Shown piece after piece: positions 30,557 through 43,399 of a DNA stretch of 64,000 nt. Numbering within the stretch: position 1 is the stretch's first letter; every line of letters begins with the position of its first letter. Below the pieces are notes generated by a model. That model had not been told where the DNA came from and did no database searches. It worked only from the letters and a program-made list of their open reading frames with translations. This DNA is from Eledone cirrhosa (Eukaryota > Mollusca > Cephalopoda > Octopoda > Eledonidae), in the NCBI GenBank assembly GCA_964016885.1, contig OZ024743.1, positions 15,482,472 through 15,546,471 of the forward strand. The letters are read 5' to 3'. Position numbers and translations under genes: made by a program.

Positions 30557-33500
30557 ATTATGTTCCTTTATGTCAAATTCAACATAAATTTCCATGAAAT
30601 CACTAAAGCAAGTACCATACAATGAGAGGTACTCTGCTTGATATAATAAATTATTCTTATGAATGTGATACCCTAGTAGTGCTGCTGTGTATTGATAAAA
30701 ACATGTAAAAAATATATTCATAGCAATAAAAATCAAATTAATATTGTGTAGATGTTAACATTCATTGATAAAATAAAAAATAATTAAACATTTTGAGTGA
30801 GACATTATATGAATTTAATAAAGGGTTGCCAATTCAAACAGCTGCAACACTCAAGAATTCATGGAGAGTGTTTCTGTCAGTATTTCACCTAGTAGATAGC
30901 TGAGTCAAAAGCCCCTTAATACCATCAACATTTTAAAAAGTTGACAAGTATGATAGCGTAATGCTGAGCATGCTGTATCTCAAACAAATATAGTCATTGC
31001 CATGGCTGGGAAATTACACAGTCGTCAGATTAAAGAATTTCGGCACCTTTTTTTACTTCAGAAATACAATTTTCTATAAAATTTTAACTATATAAAGGAT
31101 ATCAAATAATTTGGAATATGCAAAATTGAGAAGTGAGTTTATAAGACAGACTGTTGAAACGTTTGTAGCTCATATCTTATGAGAATGTGTTTCTGTTTAA
31201 TGCTTTTATTAAGTTTTGTATGTGAATCCTACAAGTTGAGATTACTGTCCATAATCTTTGACACATCAAAATATTGAGAATTATGTAACTTTGAAGAGGA
31301 TACTTAGTTCTCAAAGAATGATTCGAATAAAACATAATGTAATGTGGTATAATAACACTACAGAAGGGTATAGTACCAAACTAAACCCAATGCCTCTAAG
31401 AGGAGAAGGATTTGACAGTGATTCATTGATTTTACACTATGGAGTATAATTCTGTATGTTGTAAACCTATCTTAGAATATATCAGTTACTTGTATCTATT
31501 TAAACAATAGTTATCTTTGTGTATGTCTCTTCTTTACGTAAAAATTGGAAACCAGATATAATTGTCAGACGTGATATATTTGTGGCTTGAAACAGCAGAT
31601 AAAATATTATTTGCAGTGGCCAGCTGACCATGACAGATTACATCTATAGATGTAACTATACAGCAGTTTCCTGTGTTTTATTTCGTTACATCTTCCTATT
31701 TTTCAAGAATCATTATAGAAGACTTCTGTAGGCTTCACACTAGAGAAGCTGCAATTTTATTATTCTTGTTCTGTGATTTGAAGCAATTCTATATATATAA
31801 TATATATTCAACTTACTCATTGATTTCCTGTCAATTCAGAACAAAGCTGGTGAACTAAAAGGAATTGTTTTGTGACCAAATAAACCATCACAAGATTACA
31901 TTGCATTACTAACAGAATCAGTGCTTTGTCATTGATGCAACCCAAATTCGCTATCCACAAACCATTCTTAATTTAGGTGAATTTTAAAACATTATCTTAT
32001 ACTTGACCCTTATTACCTCAGTGACATGGCACAACACTTTTTCATTTCTGTAGCAGTGATTACTTTCAGAGAGGACTGTTTCATAAGAGCTTTTGTATTT
32101 CCAGATCATTTGAGAAGACGAAATCATTACATATAAATATAATCTATGTAACAACATGTAAAATAAATATAAATACATGCAACATATATCTAAGTTAACT
32201 GATGTGAAATAAATTAAGATTTACATACAAGTAGTTAACTGCATATTGGCATGTGAAATAAGATTCCCGAATACTATTTGACAGTCTTAAAACTGTATGA
32301 GACCCATAGATATAGAGCTCATTTGTAACTAACTAAAGGATCTAGCATAGTATACAGGAAAAACGACAGGGTATAAAGGGAAAAATATTTTATTTAATGA
32401 TTCCTTGATCACAACATTCTATGTAAAGATGCTTGAATCGTCAAATGTCCTTGACCTTCGATCTCATGTCACTGTAACAATTGCCATATTTTATTTTACA
32501 TTCATTTAAATCAATTAAATAAATAATTTACATCAGAATAATACAAACATTTTTTAACAACTATCTTTTCATGATACACACTTGGGATGAGCTGGTTTAT
32601 TCACAATTTGAAACACATGAATAAGTAACCAAATGCTGCCAAATATTTTAAAAGAAGAAATAAATTTACCATTTTTTAAATTGTTTATCTAGAAGCCTTT
32701 TTAGCATATATGATAGATTAACAAGGTTTCCTTCAGAAACAATAGAAACTAATAGAATGAATTTGTATTAGAATATCAAATAAAGTATTATAATTTCAGT
32801 CTTAGAGATGAAATATCTAAATAACCCACCTATTATTCATATAGCTTATAAACTCAAATTGCCAATTACATGACTCCAAAACCATTGGTTGAGCTGCTAA
32901 ACATAGCAGCCATTTCTCATTCAAATCATAAGAGTATCATAGTTGACAATGTAGTCTTACAAACACAATACTTCATGAATATATGCTCAATCAGAATTGA
33001 GTTGATACTAAACAACAATAAACAGATTTTATCTTCAAACTAGACATGCAATTGTATATGAAGATACTTTCTTACCTATCTCTAATTGCCCTCCATGTCT
33101 AAATATTTTTTTTTCTTTTGCTTATATTTCTTTTAATTTTGTTGCTCTCTTTCTATTTATTTCTTGTCATATAATACGAAATGGCTGCTAGAGTTTCAGA
33201 AAGATTTTACGAAGGAAAATTGTAAAAAATTAATTACTGGATAAAAATGTATTAAGTAAAGAACAGAAAAAATAGAAAAACAACTTTTTATTGATTTGTT
33301 TTCAATTGTTAGTTTGCAGCAAATGAATACACATATTGGCCTCTTTAGATGTTCATAAGGTAAAAATTATTATTACTATGCTTCCCTACTGAGAGACAAA
33401 TTTTACTTTTACATCATGCTAGAGTTAGCAGCAGAAAAGGTATTCAACTGTAAAAACAATTGCTCTAACATTTTCATGTGAGGAATTTAAAAAAACAAAA

Positions 33501-36150
33501 AGAAGCATTACTATTCGTGGAAATGTGAATTTAAAAGATTTTTTTTTTATATATATAAAGGTATGATAAAAATACAGAACACTGTCCAGGCAAATTTTAT
33601 ATTTCTGTTTCTAGCCACAATCGATTCAATATTTTAAACATACCATTCAAAGTTTCAGATTATTAGCATACAGAATTGAAATAGTAGCTAAATTATAAGC
33701 TGTTATAATCACAGGAATTTAATTTGATTCTTGATATTTGAACCAACTTGTGGCTGTAGAAGCATTAATTTATGCAAGTTCCTACTTAATTCAGACCTGA
33801 AGCAAGTTATATAAAATATGTGCCCACTTATAAGATGTTAATATATTTATCCAATAACTGAAAAGATATTGCTTCAATTTGTGTGCTTAAGGTTATTTGA
33901 AATATTGCAACTCACCTACTATTTCCCTTTAAATAGAAGTTAATTTGAGCCCACTCAAAAAAGAAGCAATAATTTTCTGGCCAATGAAAGGCTTCTAGAC
34001 TAAATGTGATTACTTGTGTCTCTTACACTGTCTGGTATAAGATTAGCAACATACATATATATTTCCCTTTTTAATTGTGCAGATTGTAATATCAATAACA
34101 TAATTAACTTAAATACAACCATCATTTTTGCCTAATATTCTTCATAAAGTGATGTAATATAACTACATATATATATTTTTATTAAGGCTAAATAGTGAGT
34201 CATTTCGGGCAAATCTGGGTAAATTGGGCATATCTGGATTTCAACAAAACTGTTCCAGGTCTCCAATATCAACAATGGTAATATAATCCAAAGTGTTTAT
34301 GTGTACAAATTAATTTGATTTGTTTTTTATGAAGTAATTCTTTATTGCATCTTTCCTTCACTTATGAAAAGTAACCAACGTCTCAGGTACAAATCACATG
34401 TTATATTTCAAAGAATCAAAAATATATTGGATAATGTTTTCTTACTTACACTATGTGTAGATAAAGACTGGAATAATTTTAACTATAGGTCTCCTTAGTT
34501 ACAGCTGACATGTGGCTAACAAACAACAAAATTTACAACACAACATTTTTCCAGAAACATTGATTATGTAAAAAGAAGTAGATAACAGCAAACAGATCTA
34601 CCATGTTATTAAATATAAAAACTAGCATATATGTTTTGTTTCAATGTTTCTTCTGACATAATAGCAATTCAGCAAATTACTTTACAACTCTAATTTAGAA
34701 CGCAATGTTCAGACAAGCATGTAGTTAGCTATAATGAAAAGGTTTGTAACTAACGAGTGTCATATTTCTGTCAATTTCAATTAAAGCCTGAAAATTATGA
34801 ATTATGAAGGCTAAAATTAAAATTTATAGTGAAAAACATCGTTTTAATTAATTGCTCTTGATATCGGCTAATTAGTTTTGTAACCCATCTGTGAAATGAA
34901 GTTAGGTAAATTGCTAGTGTAGAGAACATGCTTTAGGACATAGTATAAACATTAATGTAAATGGAGTGAAATTAATTGTTGTTACTGAGATCAGTTTGAA
35001 AGTTAAATTGAACAGTCTGTAAATTAGTAATTATACACGAAGAGGAAAAATATATAAATAAACAAGCAAAAGTATCATACTCAATATTAAACCTTCAATC
35101 CAAATGCTTGAAGCAGATCCAGAGGAACTGATTTTATTTGTTTTTTTAAATATTTTCTATGTTTATTAATTAGAGAAAATTGATTTCGAATTAGGAATTT
35201 GTATATGGCTACAGTATAATTTAAAGAAGAATTTTTAAATGAATTAAATGAGATTGCATGTAAATGGAAAATATATATGTTATTACACTAACTGATTCAG
35301 AGAAGGCATACAGAAAATTAGATAGAACAGGTTTCTTTGGGCATCAAACAAAAATATTTTACAACATAATTTAACTAACACACTAATTCCTTTTCTTTAC
35401 CTTCCTAAAGAATTATCATGAGCAATGGTCCCATTCCTGTGCTGTGTTCTTCTCATATATATTCGATATACATTGCTTTTCTTATTTTCTTACAGAAATA
35501 AAGATTTAAAGAAATATTAGGGTAAGATATAAACAACAAAATAATATTATTGTTAAACAATGTCTGAGATGCACTTAAGGTGGCTTTTGTGATTTACACT
35601 GCATTAGATTCTTTGGAGATAATATGAAAATTTATGGCTACAATTATCTAAATAAAATGTGTCACCTAAATTGTTTGTTTGTTGCTAAGATTGATATAAG
35701 AAAATAGAACATCAATGATATATAACAAATGTGAAATGTTAGTTTATTATGGGAAACATAAACCACATTGGAAACATTCAAGAAAATTCTGAAGTCCTAG
35801 AAATGTCAAATCAAATGCTTCACTCAATTCGTTCCAGCCTTCTGTTCAAATCCTGCCCAGGTCAACATTCCCTTACATCTTCTTGAGATTGATAGACCAG
35901 TTTCGTAACTTTAAGCTGTTTTAAAGTATCATTTTTTGTATTTTCTTGTCGTTAACGATGCATAAGGTACCCACCTTGGTTCCAAGGGAGATATACCTCT
36001 CAATATTCAGGCTTTAAGCCCAAATGTTCAGATTTATTTTTAAAAACTTCGAAAAAAATCGCTTCCACACCCCCAAAAATATATGAAAATTGTTGACCTT
36101 GAAACGGTAAACAACGTACAGGTCAAATTTGAAAACCAGCCACTGTAGAT
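30557..36150. other. Long AT-rich stretch, no gene recognised
   Basis: About 5.6 kb in which the longest frames are near 60 codons and look random. I find no SINE core, RT phrase, tRNA-like block or long tandem array. Small features only: ttttttttatatatata at 33,541, and a less AT-rich piece at 35,800-36,100. Confidence 0.6.
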
Positions 36151-36206
36151 CTCACCACCACTACTACCACTACAGACATGCCTGTCGTCCATTCCACTCA
36201 ATGTGA

Positions 36207-38013
36207 AGGCAAAACACAAAAGTTACCACCACAACCGCTCCCTTCTGTGATAGTAGCAGTACCATTTCAAGGCGACATCACCACCACCACCGTCACCACC
36301 ACCACAACAACAACGACAATAACACCGACAGCCTCAATGTAAACACTGATGGCAGTGGCAACAGCAACTACAAACAACACAACAACAACAACAACAACAG
36401 CAAGAACGATAACACCAACAACAAGAGCAACGGAGGCGCAACTTTTGCAGCGGCAGCAGCGAAAACAAAGCGGTTATTCAATGTTGACATTAGTGATAAG
36501 GGACAACAGTTGGCCCAGGAATGGAGGTTAATTAAACCGGAGAAGTCCTGGGCAAACCTGACCATCTCTGACGGGGCAATAGCGGCCATGCAAAGGAGGA
36601 CAGTATACTTTCGATGTATTTCAGTACAGACATGCAAAGTGGAACACGCCAGCCAAGCAGAGGTCGAGGCTGCTTTAAAGTGAATCGGAAGTGACATCGA
36701 GTACAAAGCAAGGGCCAAGCAGTTTGGTACAATCTCGGTACTGTTCAAAACCGAGGCCCTTGCTATTAAGCACTGGGAGGCCCCCTGCAGAACGGAACGC
36801 ATTATCATGCACCCGTCCTACATGGACAAATGGACAGTAAAGGTACGCATTCCCAGGATCCCACCAGGAATGAACATATGGTGGCTCTTGGGATGCGTAA
36901 TCGAGGAGGGGACAGACACTACCCTACTGGATATCAAAAGGACAGAGAGAGAAGACTGGTCCGGAATGGAATTGGAGATTCTTCTCCAAATGAAACCAGA
37001 GGACATCAACAACATACCGGATTTTGCCCGCCTGCAAGACGGGACAACAATCCAATTAATCACTGAGGGAAGAAGGCCGCACTGCTTCGTCTGCGGGGAA
37101 GCAACGCATCTGCGAGCCTTCTGCCCTCAACTCAAAAATGCAAGGGGTCGTAAACCTCCGTTGTTACCAACGCCAGTGTCAACACGGAAAGCTGTACCAC
37201 CACCACCAAAAACAACACCAACAATGACACGGGTAATCCCACCAACATCAAAAACTGTCGGACCACCACCTGCACCGAAACCAATCCAAGGGAAAAATGA
37301 GAAAAGCTCTCCCTCTCCCCCTACCCCACCAATTATATACATAGACAAAACGATAAATGCACACACAGATACATTCACAGCCACAGACCCTTTGTCTTCC
37401 AGCAGTGAAGATGAAGGAAAACCCAAAAGTTTCAAAAAACAAAAGAGAAAACTCACCAAAAAAAGCCCCAACAAAATACAAAAACATACACAACAAAAAA
37501 TGCAGACACCACTAACGCAAACACTTCCCCAATAACATCAACACCAATATCAACATCAGCACCACCCCCCACAATCCTCGAAACGCAAACAACCTAAATA
37601 AACACACAAATACCTGAAATTGCAGACATCACACCTACAACAAACACAGAGATACCCGAAACAACACCACCACAGTCACCAAAACGAAAACAAATAAAAC
37701 CACACCAACAAAACATTAGAAACTTTGTGCTTGTCAGAAGAGCCAAAGATAAATTGATGGCCCTCTTAGCACGAAGTGAGGACATCCAAAGAGAGGGGGA
37801 GATATTTGAATTGAACACATTTTGCGTGCCAGAATATTTGCTTCTGGTGCGAATGTCGCTCGATTCCTACAAAGAAATTGGAGAGAGCTTTCCTCAAGAT
37901 GCGGGAATCCCGAACGTGAAACCCACATCATGACTTTTAAAGGGGCTCCCAATAGAAACCCCACCAACCATGGAGGTCGAACCACCCAACCTTCACAAGA
38001 CCCCGGGAGGTAA
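36207..38013 (+). pseudogene. Tx1-like ORF1 with CCHC zinc knuckle, copy G
   Basis: The frame is open from 36,207, reads through a His/Asn-rich run, then GGATFAAAAAKTKRLFNVDI, and has one TGA (36,678-36,680) in an otherwise continuous core to 37,535. The core contains IIMHPSYMDKWTVKVRIP, WWLLGCVIEEGTDTTLLDI and DWSGMELEILLQ. The knuckle CFVCGEATHLRAFC (37,083-37,124) is a perfect CX2CX4HX4C. A Pro/Lys-rich tail follows. Downstream of 37,535 frame changes are needed: LVRRAKDKLMALLARSEDI and SPQ-like FPQDAGIPN, ending in Arg-TAA at 38,011-38,013. No convincing ATG was found upstream of the core. ORF1 proteins of this kind bind LINE RNA. Confidence 0.7.
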
Positions 38014-38046
38014 GTAAACCTTTCCTCTCTCTTTTAGCTTGTCAAC

Positions 38047-38879
38047 ATGGCCATATTAAGAGTAGGAAGTTCAAATGTTCGCGTCCTGGGTTCAGCCTGG
38101 AAGCAGGTGGGTCACCTGCTCAACGACCTCAGGTCTCTGGAAATGGATGTGATTGTGTAGGAGTAGCTGATGGGAGCGGAGGGTGCAAAAGCCTCAAACA
38201 CCTAATCAGCCAGTTTTAACTGTCTGGCAGGTATCGACTGGATTCCCCCCAATGCGCCAGTGTGGACGTGGACCAACCACATAGGGTCATTAGGAAAATA
38301 GATAGAAATAGTGTAGGCTGCCCAATTTTTAAAACGGTCACCTATTCAGATCACAAATTTGTGATCTGTTTAGTCGACCTAAATAAAACGCGTAGGTTGG
38401 GACTGGGTTACTCGAAGCTGAACATGTCATTTCCGGCATGTAAGGCTTACAGGGACCGAGTCAATAATTTAGTTAAGCAAAAGTTGACAGGGGGATCGTC
38501 AATAACAGATGGTAGTGGTGGTGGGGGGGGGGGGGGGGGGCTTTCTAAAGAGAGATTAGAGTACTTCGATAGAGTTCAGCAAAGAACTAACGTTAGCGGA
38601 AAATAGAAAGCAGGGGAGCTGGTAGATAACTTAGATGAAGCTATTTGTAGTGGCATTGCAACTGACGTGCTAGCGGCGAGAATGGCATTAGACCATTTCT
38701 TTAATGCGAAACATGAAGGTTGCATTGTCATAGCAAAGGTGCGTGTGCTGAGAAACGAGGGAACCAAATCTATTCGATGGGCCCGCGTGGCGGAGGCGCA
38801 GCGTGGTAATAAAACCACAATCGGAACTGTTGCAGGAAATTCAGGATCTCTCCTCCATTATTTGAAGAGTGTCTTTTAA
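38047..38879 (+). pseudogene. Tx1-like ORF2 of copy G, endonuclease remnants
   Basis: Begins at the ATG 38,047 (MAILRVGSSNVRVLGSAWK), homologous to the ORF2 starts at 2678 and 21,709. After LRSLEMDVIV the frame is lost and most of the endonuclease is deleted (about 38,160-38,225). The end of the domain remains: VPVWTW-like APVWTWTNHIGS, KIDRNSVGCPIF, YSDHKFVICLVDL, so the terminal Asp-His pair is visible. A run of 18 G at 38,523-38,540 interrupts the linker. The last block, VLAARMALDHFFNAKHEG ... VAEAQRGNKTTI, precedes RT, which is absent. Confidence 0.75.
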
Positions 38880-38880
38880 T

Positions 38881-39990
38881 TACTTGTATTATTTGTATTT
38901 GTTTAATGTTTTAGTACTAATTTAATATAACTTCTTGTGGAAGAGGTACTATTAACAACCGAGATAGCACGATTTACACTCCTCAATGATATTACATCTG
39001 AAAACAATGATATAGTTTAAAAGAAAGACAAACAGAAAACGGAATGAATGCAATTAAAGAAGTAAACATAGTAGATTTTTATACTTTAGTAATTGAAAAC
39101 ATTATGCCATTTTAATATCATTAAATAGTATGAACAGTAGAATCAATGTTTCTAGGATTACAAATTAGGGGAGAATGATTGTTGTTGTTTAGCCTCAGAT
39201 GGATTCTGATCAAGTATACATCTAATCCAATCATTCAATCTATACCCATTCCATTTTCCCTATGTAAATGGAATCTGTCACCACATAAGTCAATGTTTTA
39301 TAATCTAAAAATTTACGGTGCTTATTGTACAAGTTTTTGTCATTGTTTCTAGCTGGTTAAATGACAATGTAGAGTCTTCATTATTGACTATTAGATGGGG
39401 GTACTCAATATTTATTGGCTCATGGTCGAGAAAAGAACATGAGAAATCTATGGTTCATCTTAAAGTGATTCCACCCACATGTGATGGGAAATGAGAAATG
39501 AGTTGATTGACATGTCTTTTTTTTTTTACAAAAATGGAGCAGGCATTCAAAACTGTCAACATAATATTGGAGAAACGTTGGCCGATCTGTTGTTTGATGT
39601 GAGCTACTTTGTCTGTGTTAGCGAGTCTTTCTCTTTAAGAGAAACATCAGAGTAGGCCTCAGAAACTGCCGAATCAGAGCATCAGCAGTGGCAGCCCCAA
39701 CGATAGCAGGAGAAAAACACTTTGCTGTCAAATCTATGATGCAATGACTAGGAATCTGAGGGTCATCTCAACATGACTAGTAGCATTAACCAGTCAGATG
39801 ACACAATGGAAATGAAATATTGATAGTGGTGAGAAACTGTCAGAAGTAGCAAGAAATAAATGTAAGAAAAATGTAGAACAAGAAAGTTGAAACTAAATTC
39901 AATGCAATGTATAAAATGAAATAAGCCACCAGCTGTCAGAATGTGTTGTGGACTGTATCCTATTAAGAACGAGGCTTTTGCCTCTTGAGG
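38881..39990. other. No gene recognised
   Basis: AT-rich with short random frames. A T-run lies near 39,518. Confidence 0.55.
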
Positions 39991-39999
39991 CTGAGGCTG

Positions 40000-40300
40000 A
40001 GAGATAGGTCTCTGTGTGTGGTGCAACTTTATGCACCAGACAAGGAGTTTGAATACAGATATTTCCTTGATGAAGTCACTGCAGCATTAGATGTAGTTGA
40101 GACTGAGTTATATATTCTGATGGGTGATTTCAATGCCCACTGACCACCTGACATGGAATTATATATTCATGGAGTTATATATTCTGAGGGGTGACTTCAA
40201 TGACACTGACCACCTGACATGGAATGGAGGAATTGGAAGGAACAGCGATCCTGATCTAAATATGAATAGGGAGTTCTTAACAATGAACTCTCTGTTATAA
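40000..40300 (+). pseudogene. EEP endonuclease fragment of an RTE-like LINE
   Basis: Plus-strand translation gives VVQLYAPDKEFEYRYFLDEV and ETELYILMGDFNAH, the YAP and GDFNA motifs of LINE endonucleases. After a stop, GGIGRNSDPDLNMNREFL continues in the pattern usual after GDFNA in RTE-type proteins. A 50-base piece containing the GDFNA codons is duplicated in tandem (about 40,106-40,157 and 40,160-40,211). No RT follows. Confidence 0.65.
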
Positions 40301-41842
40301 ACTCTTTCTTGAGAACAGAGATATCCATAAATATACATGGTATAAGAGGAATTGGAACAAAGATCAATAATCGACATAGGTCATTGTCTCTGAACTTTTC
40401 GATTCTGTGCAGTTTGTCCATTTTATGAGAGGAGCTTGGCATGTATCTCAAAGAATGTATAATCTACAGACGTTATGTTGGTGGAACTAAATGTGAAAAG
40501 TGTCAAAGTCACTGCATTCAAACAAATCACTTTCTGTGAGAGGAAAATCCCCTGAGATTGTTTCGGAGTTCATCGTCTATAGCATATTAACTTCTATCTT
40601 CAGATTATTGTACTTGATCAACCACTTTATGGCTTTCAGGGAGGTGTTTCCTTTAGATAATATTGCTACTTTGATACATAAGCACTGCTTATCCTTTTAT
40701 ATTTTATGTAGTTATACAAGACAGAAACACTGGATGTCATACATAACATCCCATTTTAAGTTTGAACTAAAATACCATCCAAATCTACTTCAAATCATAT
40801 CCTACTAACCTCCTTTTTAATGAAGGAAACAGTCTATAATTTCCAGAAATGAATTGTAAAACATGATTTGATAACAGCTAAAACATCTTGGATGTCAGTT
40901 CGACCAGGGCTAAGCAACATGTATTGTCTAATAATTTACTGATCTATGTTTTAAAATCCCCAAAGTAAATGCTTTTTGAAAGATACATTTCTACTGTGCA
41001 TTTTTTATGTGTCCCTGCTGTAAATGACAAATCATTATTTAAAGAATTCATTTATTCTTAACCACTTAAGGGACGGATGAATGTAACAGAACATTATATG
41101 AAAATAAAGCTAAAATAGGACAGCATGCTGTATAACAGAATTAGTTGTATGATCGTTGCAAAAATATATTTATATAAAACAAGCAAAACATGTGATATAT
41201 TACATTCATGTGTAAATGCATAATACATGCATGTGTGTACACACATGCATGTACAACTGGATGAATATATATTCTCTGAGTGTGTGTTTAGAAATCCTAA
41301 AATGTAAATTATCCAATAAATAAAACCATTTCCCAAATGCTAAGACTTAAAATAGAAATACATAGGAACACATAGGCCTTTGCAATATGTTATTTGCATG
41401 ACAGTAATAGAGTAGGATTTCAATGCATACATAGGCTAAATGGCTGAGAGTATATGATTGTGTGTAAATAAAAAAAAAAAGTTATTCTTGAACATGATGC
41501 ATCTGTTGTGCAGCCTATTACATATGTATATAAGATGTCATATAAAATGCAGCATGTGTGTAACGTTTAAGGTTTCTCTATTCTTATACAATGAATGAAG
41601 ATTGAAAAACATGCGTAAATGGAGAGACAGACACGCACATATACACATTCACTCAAAGTATTAGTTATTAAAAGGCCATTCACACTTCTCGTTTGCAATA
41701 TCATGATATTCAAGGAAAGGAAATATTTAAATTACAATTAAAAAGAATTTCTCTTGAAAGTAATTAACATATACTATTGCAATGAATGTTGCAAAAGGAA
41801 TTCCATAGGAACAATAATTATACTGTTGCCTCTGTGACTGTG
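40301..41842. other. No gene recognised
   Basis: AT-rich, no family recognised. Short frames (up to 102 codons at 40,500-40,808) lack motifs. Confidence 0.55.
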
Positions 41843-41862
41843 ACTACTACTACTACTACTAC

Positions 41863-41911
<49 letters not shown>
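41843..41911. repeat. (ACT)7 joined to (AGT)16: self-complementary trinucleotide tract
   Basis: Seven ACT units (41,843-41,863) are followed directly by about 16 AGT units (41,864-41,911). Because AGT is the reverse complement of ACT, the junction can fold into a hairpin. A SINE follows immediately. Confidence 0.9.
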
Positions 41912-41912
<1 letters not shown>

Positions 41913-42113
41913 ATGATTTCTACTATAGGCGCAAGGCCAGCAATTTTGAGATGAAAGTCGATTAAATTGACACCAGTGCAATTCTTGTGCTTTATTTTAT
42001 CAATCTCGTAAGGATGAAAGGCAATGCTAACCTGGACGGGATTTGAATTCAGATCGTAAAGGGGCGTAACTCTATGCAGCAAAGCTCTACCGATTCTGCC
42101 AATCAGAACAAAT
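41912..42113 (-). repeat. tRNA-derived SINE, diverged
   Basis: A minus-strand copy with aggcgcaaggccagcaatt, tttattttatcaatctcgtaagg and gggatttgaattcagatcgtaaa, ending gattctgccaatc. It carries an extra piece (gagatgaaagtcgattaaa) between the first two blocks that other copies lack. Confidence 0.8.
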
Positions 42114-42149
42114 GAAATAATAATTATAATAGTAATAATAATCATCATC

Positions 42150-42440
42150 AGCAGCAGCAACATGCATCTAGATTAGGATTCACTCCTGTAAGTTTGATGA
42201 ATTCCATATCTATGTTTGAATATTATTTTTGATACAAGCACAACATAAAACGTGACTCTCTATAATATTTGTGTCAAGTTTATATTCTAAATTTGCCACC
42301 CCCCACTGTTTACAAATAAAGGCACCACCTCCACGTCCACTGAATAAAACAGCCAAAATAATGGCAATGTCACCACCACTAACATCACAAACATAAATAC
42401 CATCACCAACAACAATAACAGCACAAATAAAATACAACAC
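42150..42440 (+). repeat. Segment resembling the leader of R4/Dong-like copy 2
   Basis: The order of matching pieces (ggattcactcctgtaagttt, gtttgaatatta, ccactgaataaaacagccaa, tgtcaccaccactaac) parallels 8378-8730. Divergence is high. The direction of the repeat and its full extent are not settled. Confidence 0.35.
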
Positions 42441-42997
42441 CGAAAAAAGATAATCCTAATACAGAGTGTGTGTCGGCATTGAGTTTATGTTCAATTTTTG
42501 TTCTTATTTCAGCAATTCCATCGTCTGGATAATAAGGTGATGGCTTAGACAGGAAATCATTTCTCATAAGTTGCACATTTCCTTAAAATGGAGACAAAAA
42601 AGAACAAATTAACTATTATGAAAATAGTATATCCCCAACCCCCAGCTTTCTGTTAAAATAAGGAAAGATGTTATCAATCTATTTATAGTCTGATGTCGCT
42701 GAACTTGAACCAGCAGCCAGAGATCACAGCAAAAAGTAGAAGTCAATAAACCCCATATACATCAACATTGTCTGGACAGCAATAGGTACTGAGAAATAGA
42801 GAGCGTTAGCACACAAAGACAAAATACTATAACAAAATCAGCATCAACAGAGAAACAAGAGACAAGGTTACTTTAAATCTACCAATCTCTTTCCTGTGTA
42901 CATAGCTGGGACAAATACAAAAACAAAAAGAACATCAGAAAGTAACAACAATGATATGGTGATATGAGGTTAAATAATGATGATGGTGATGGTGGTG

Positions 42998-43090
42998 GTA
43001 ATGATTTCTTTAGGAATCATAATGGTTTTACAAGAAGAAAACATTAAGGACAGCATTAATAATGAATAAAAACCATGACCAAGAAACAAT
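42998..43090 (-). repeat. Tx1-like 3' UTR scrap
   Basis: The plus-strand bases tgatttctttaggaatcata and aagaagaaaacattaaggacagcatt resemble the 3' terminal UTR of the minus-strand Tx1-like copies (14,033-14,085). Only about 90 bases can be matched. Confidence 0.35.
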
Positions 43091-43399
43091 TGCCTGGCAG
43101 CGGTGGGGTGTAGCTCTGTCTCATGTTCAGGATAAGCACATTAATTGTGTTTGATAATCATCCTTGAGGTGATATCTTGAAACAAAATTACTCTATGGCA
43201 GTGAAGGATAAAACGCATAAAGAAATAAAAAGAAATACAGTGTTACTGACAAAAGGACATACTGGATTGGTCTTCACCCGGGTCAACAAGGGCCGTGTCC
43301 CTCAGGGAGGAATCAGCCAAGAGTTGAAAAGTCTTCAACTGAAACGAGCTCTTCTCCAAATACGGAAATGAATGGTCACTTGAAAGTAAATGGACAGAA

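Larger units (their letters stand above)
36151..38880 (+). mobile_element. Tx1-like LINE, plus-strand copy G (ORF1 and 5' part of ORF2)
   Basis: The only Tx1-like copy in the window on the plus strand. It has a CAC/AAC-rich leader, an ORF1 with zinc knuckle, the ORF1-ORF2 spacer, and an ORF2 that ends in the endonuclease-RT linker at 38,880. ORF1 differs much from copy A's, so it represents another subfamily. The 5' limit is uncertain; CCA-rich sequence starts near 36,155. Confidence 0.75.

Noticed and set aside
38010..38037. A 28-nt spliceosomal intron (GTAAGT...TTTTAG)
   Set aside because: Too short to splice as an intron and its equivalent in copy A lacks the AG; kept only as a conserved-junction finding.
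42985..43380. 64-codon frame at 43,177-43,371 as a gene
   Set aside because: No motif; it lies between a Tx1-like UTR scrap and a decayed R4/Dong-like copy and may simply be unannotated repeat sequence.
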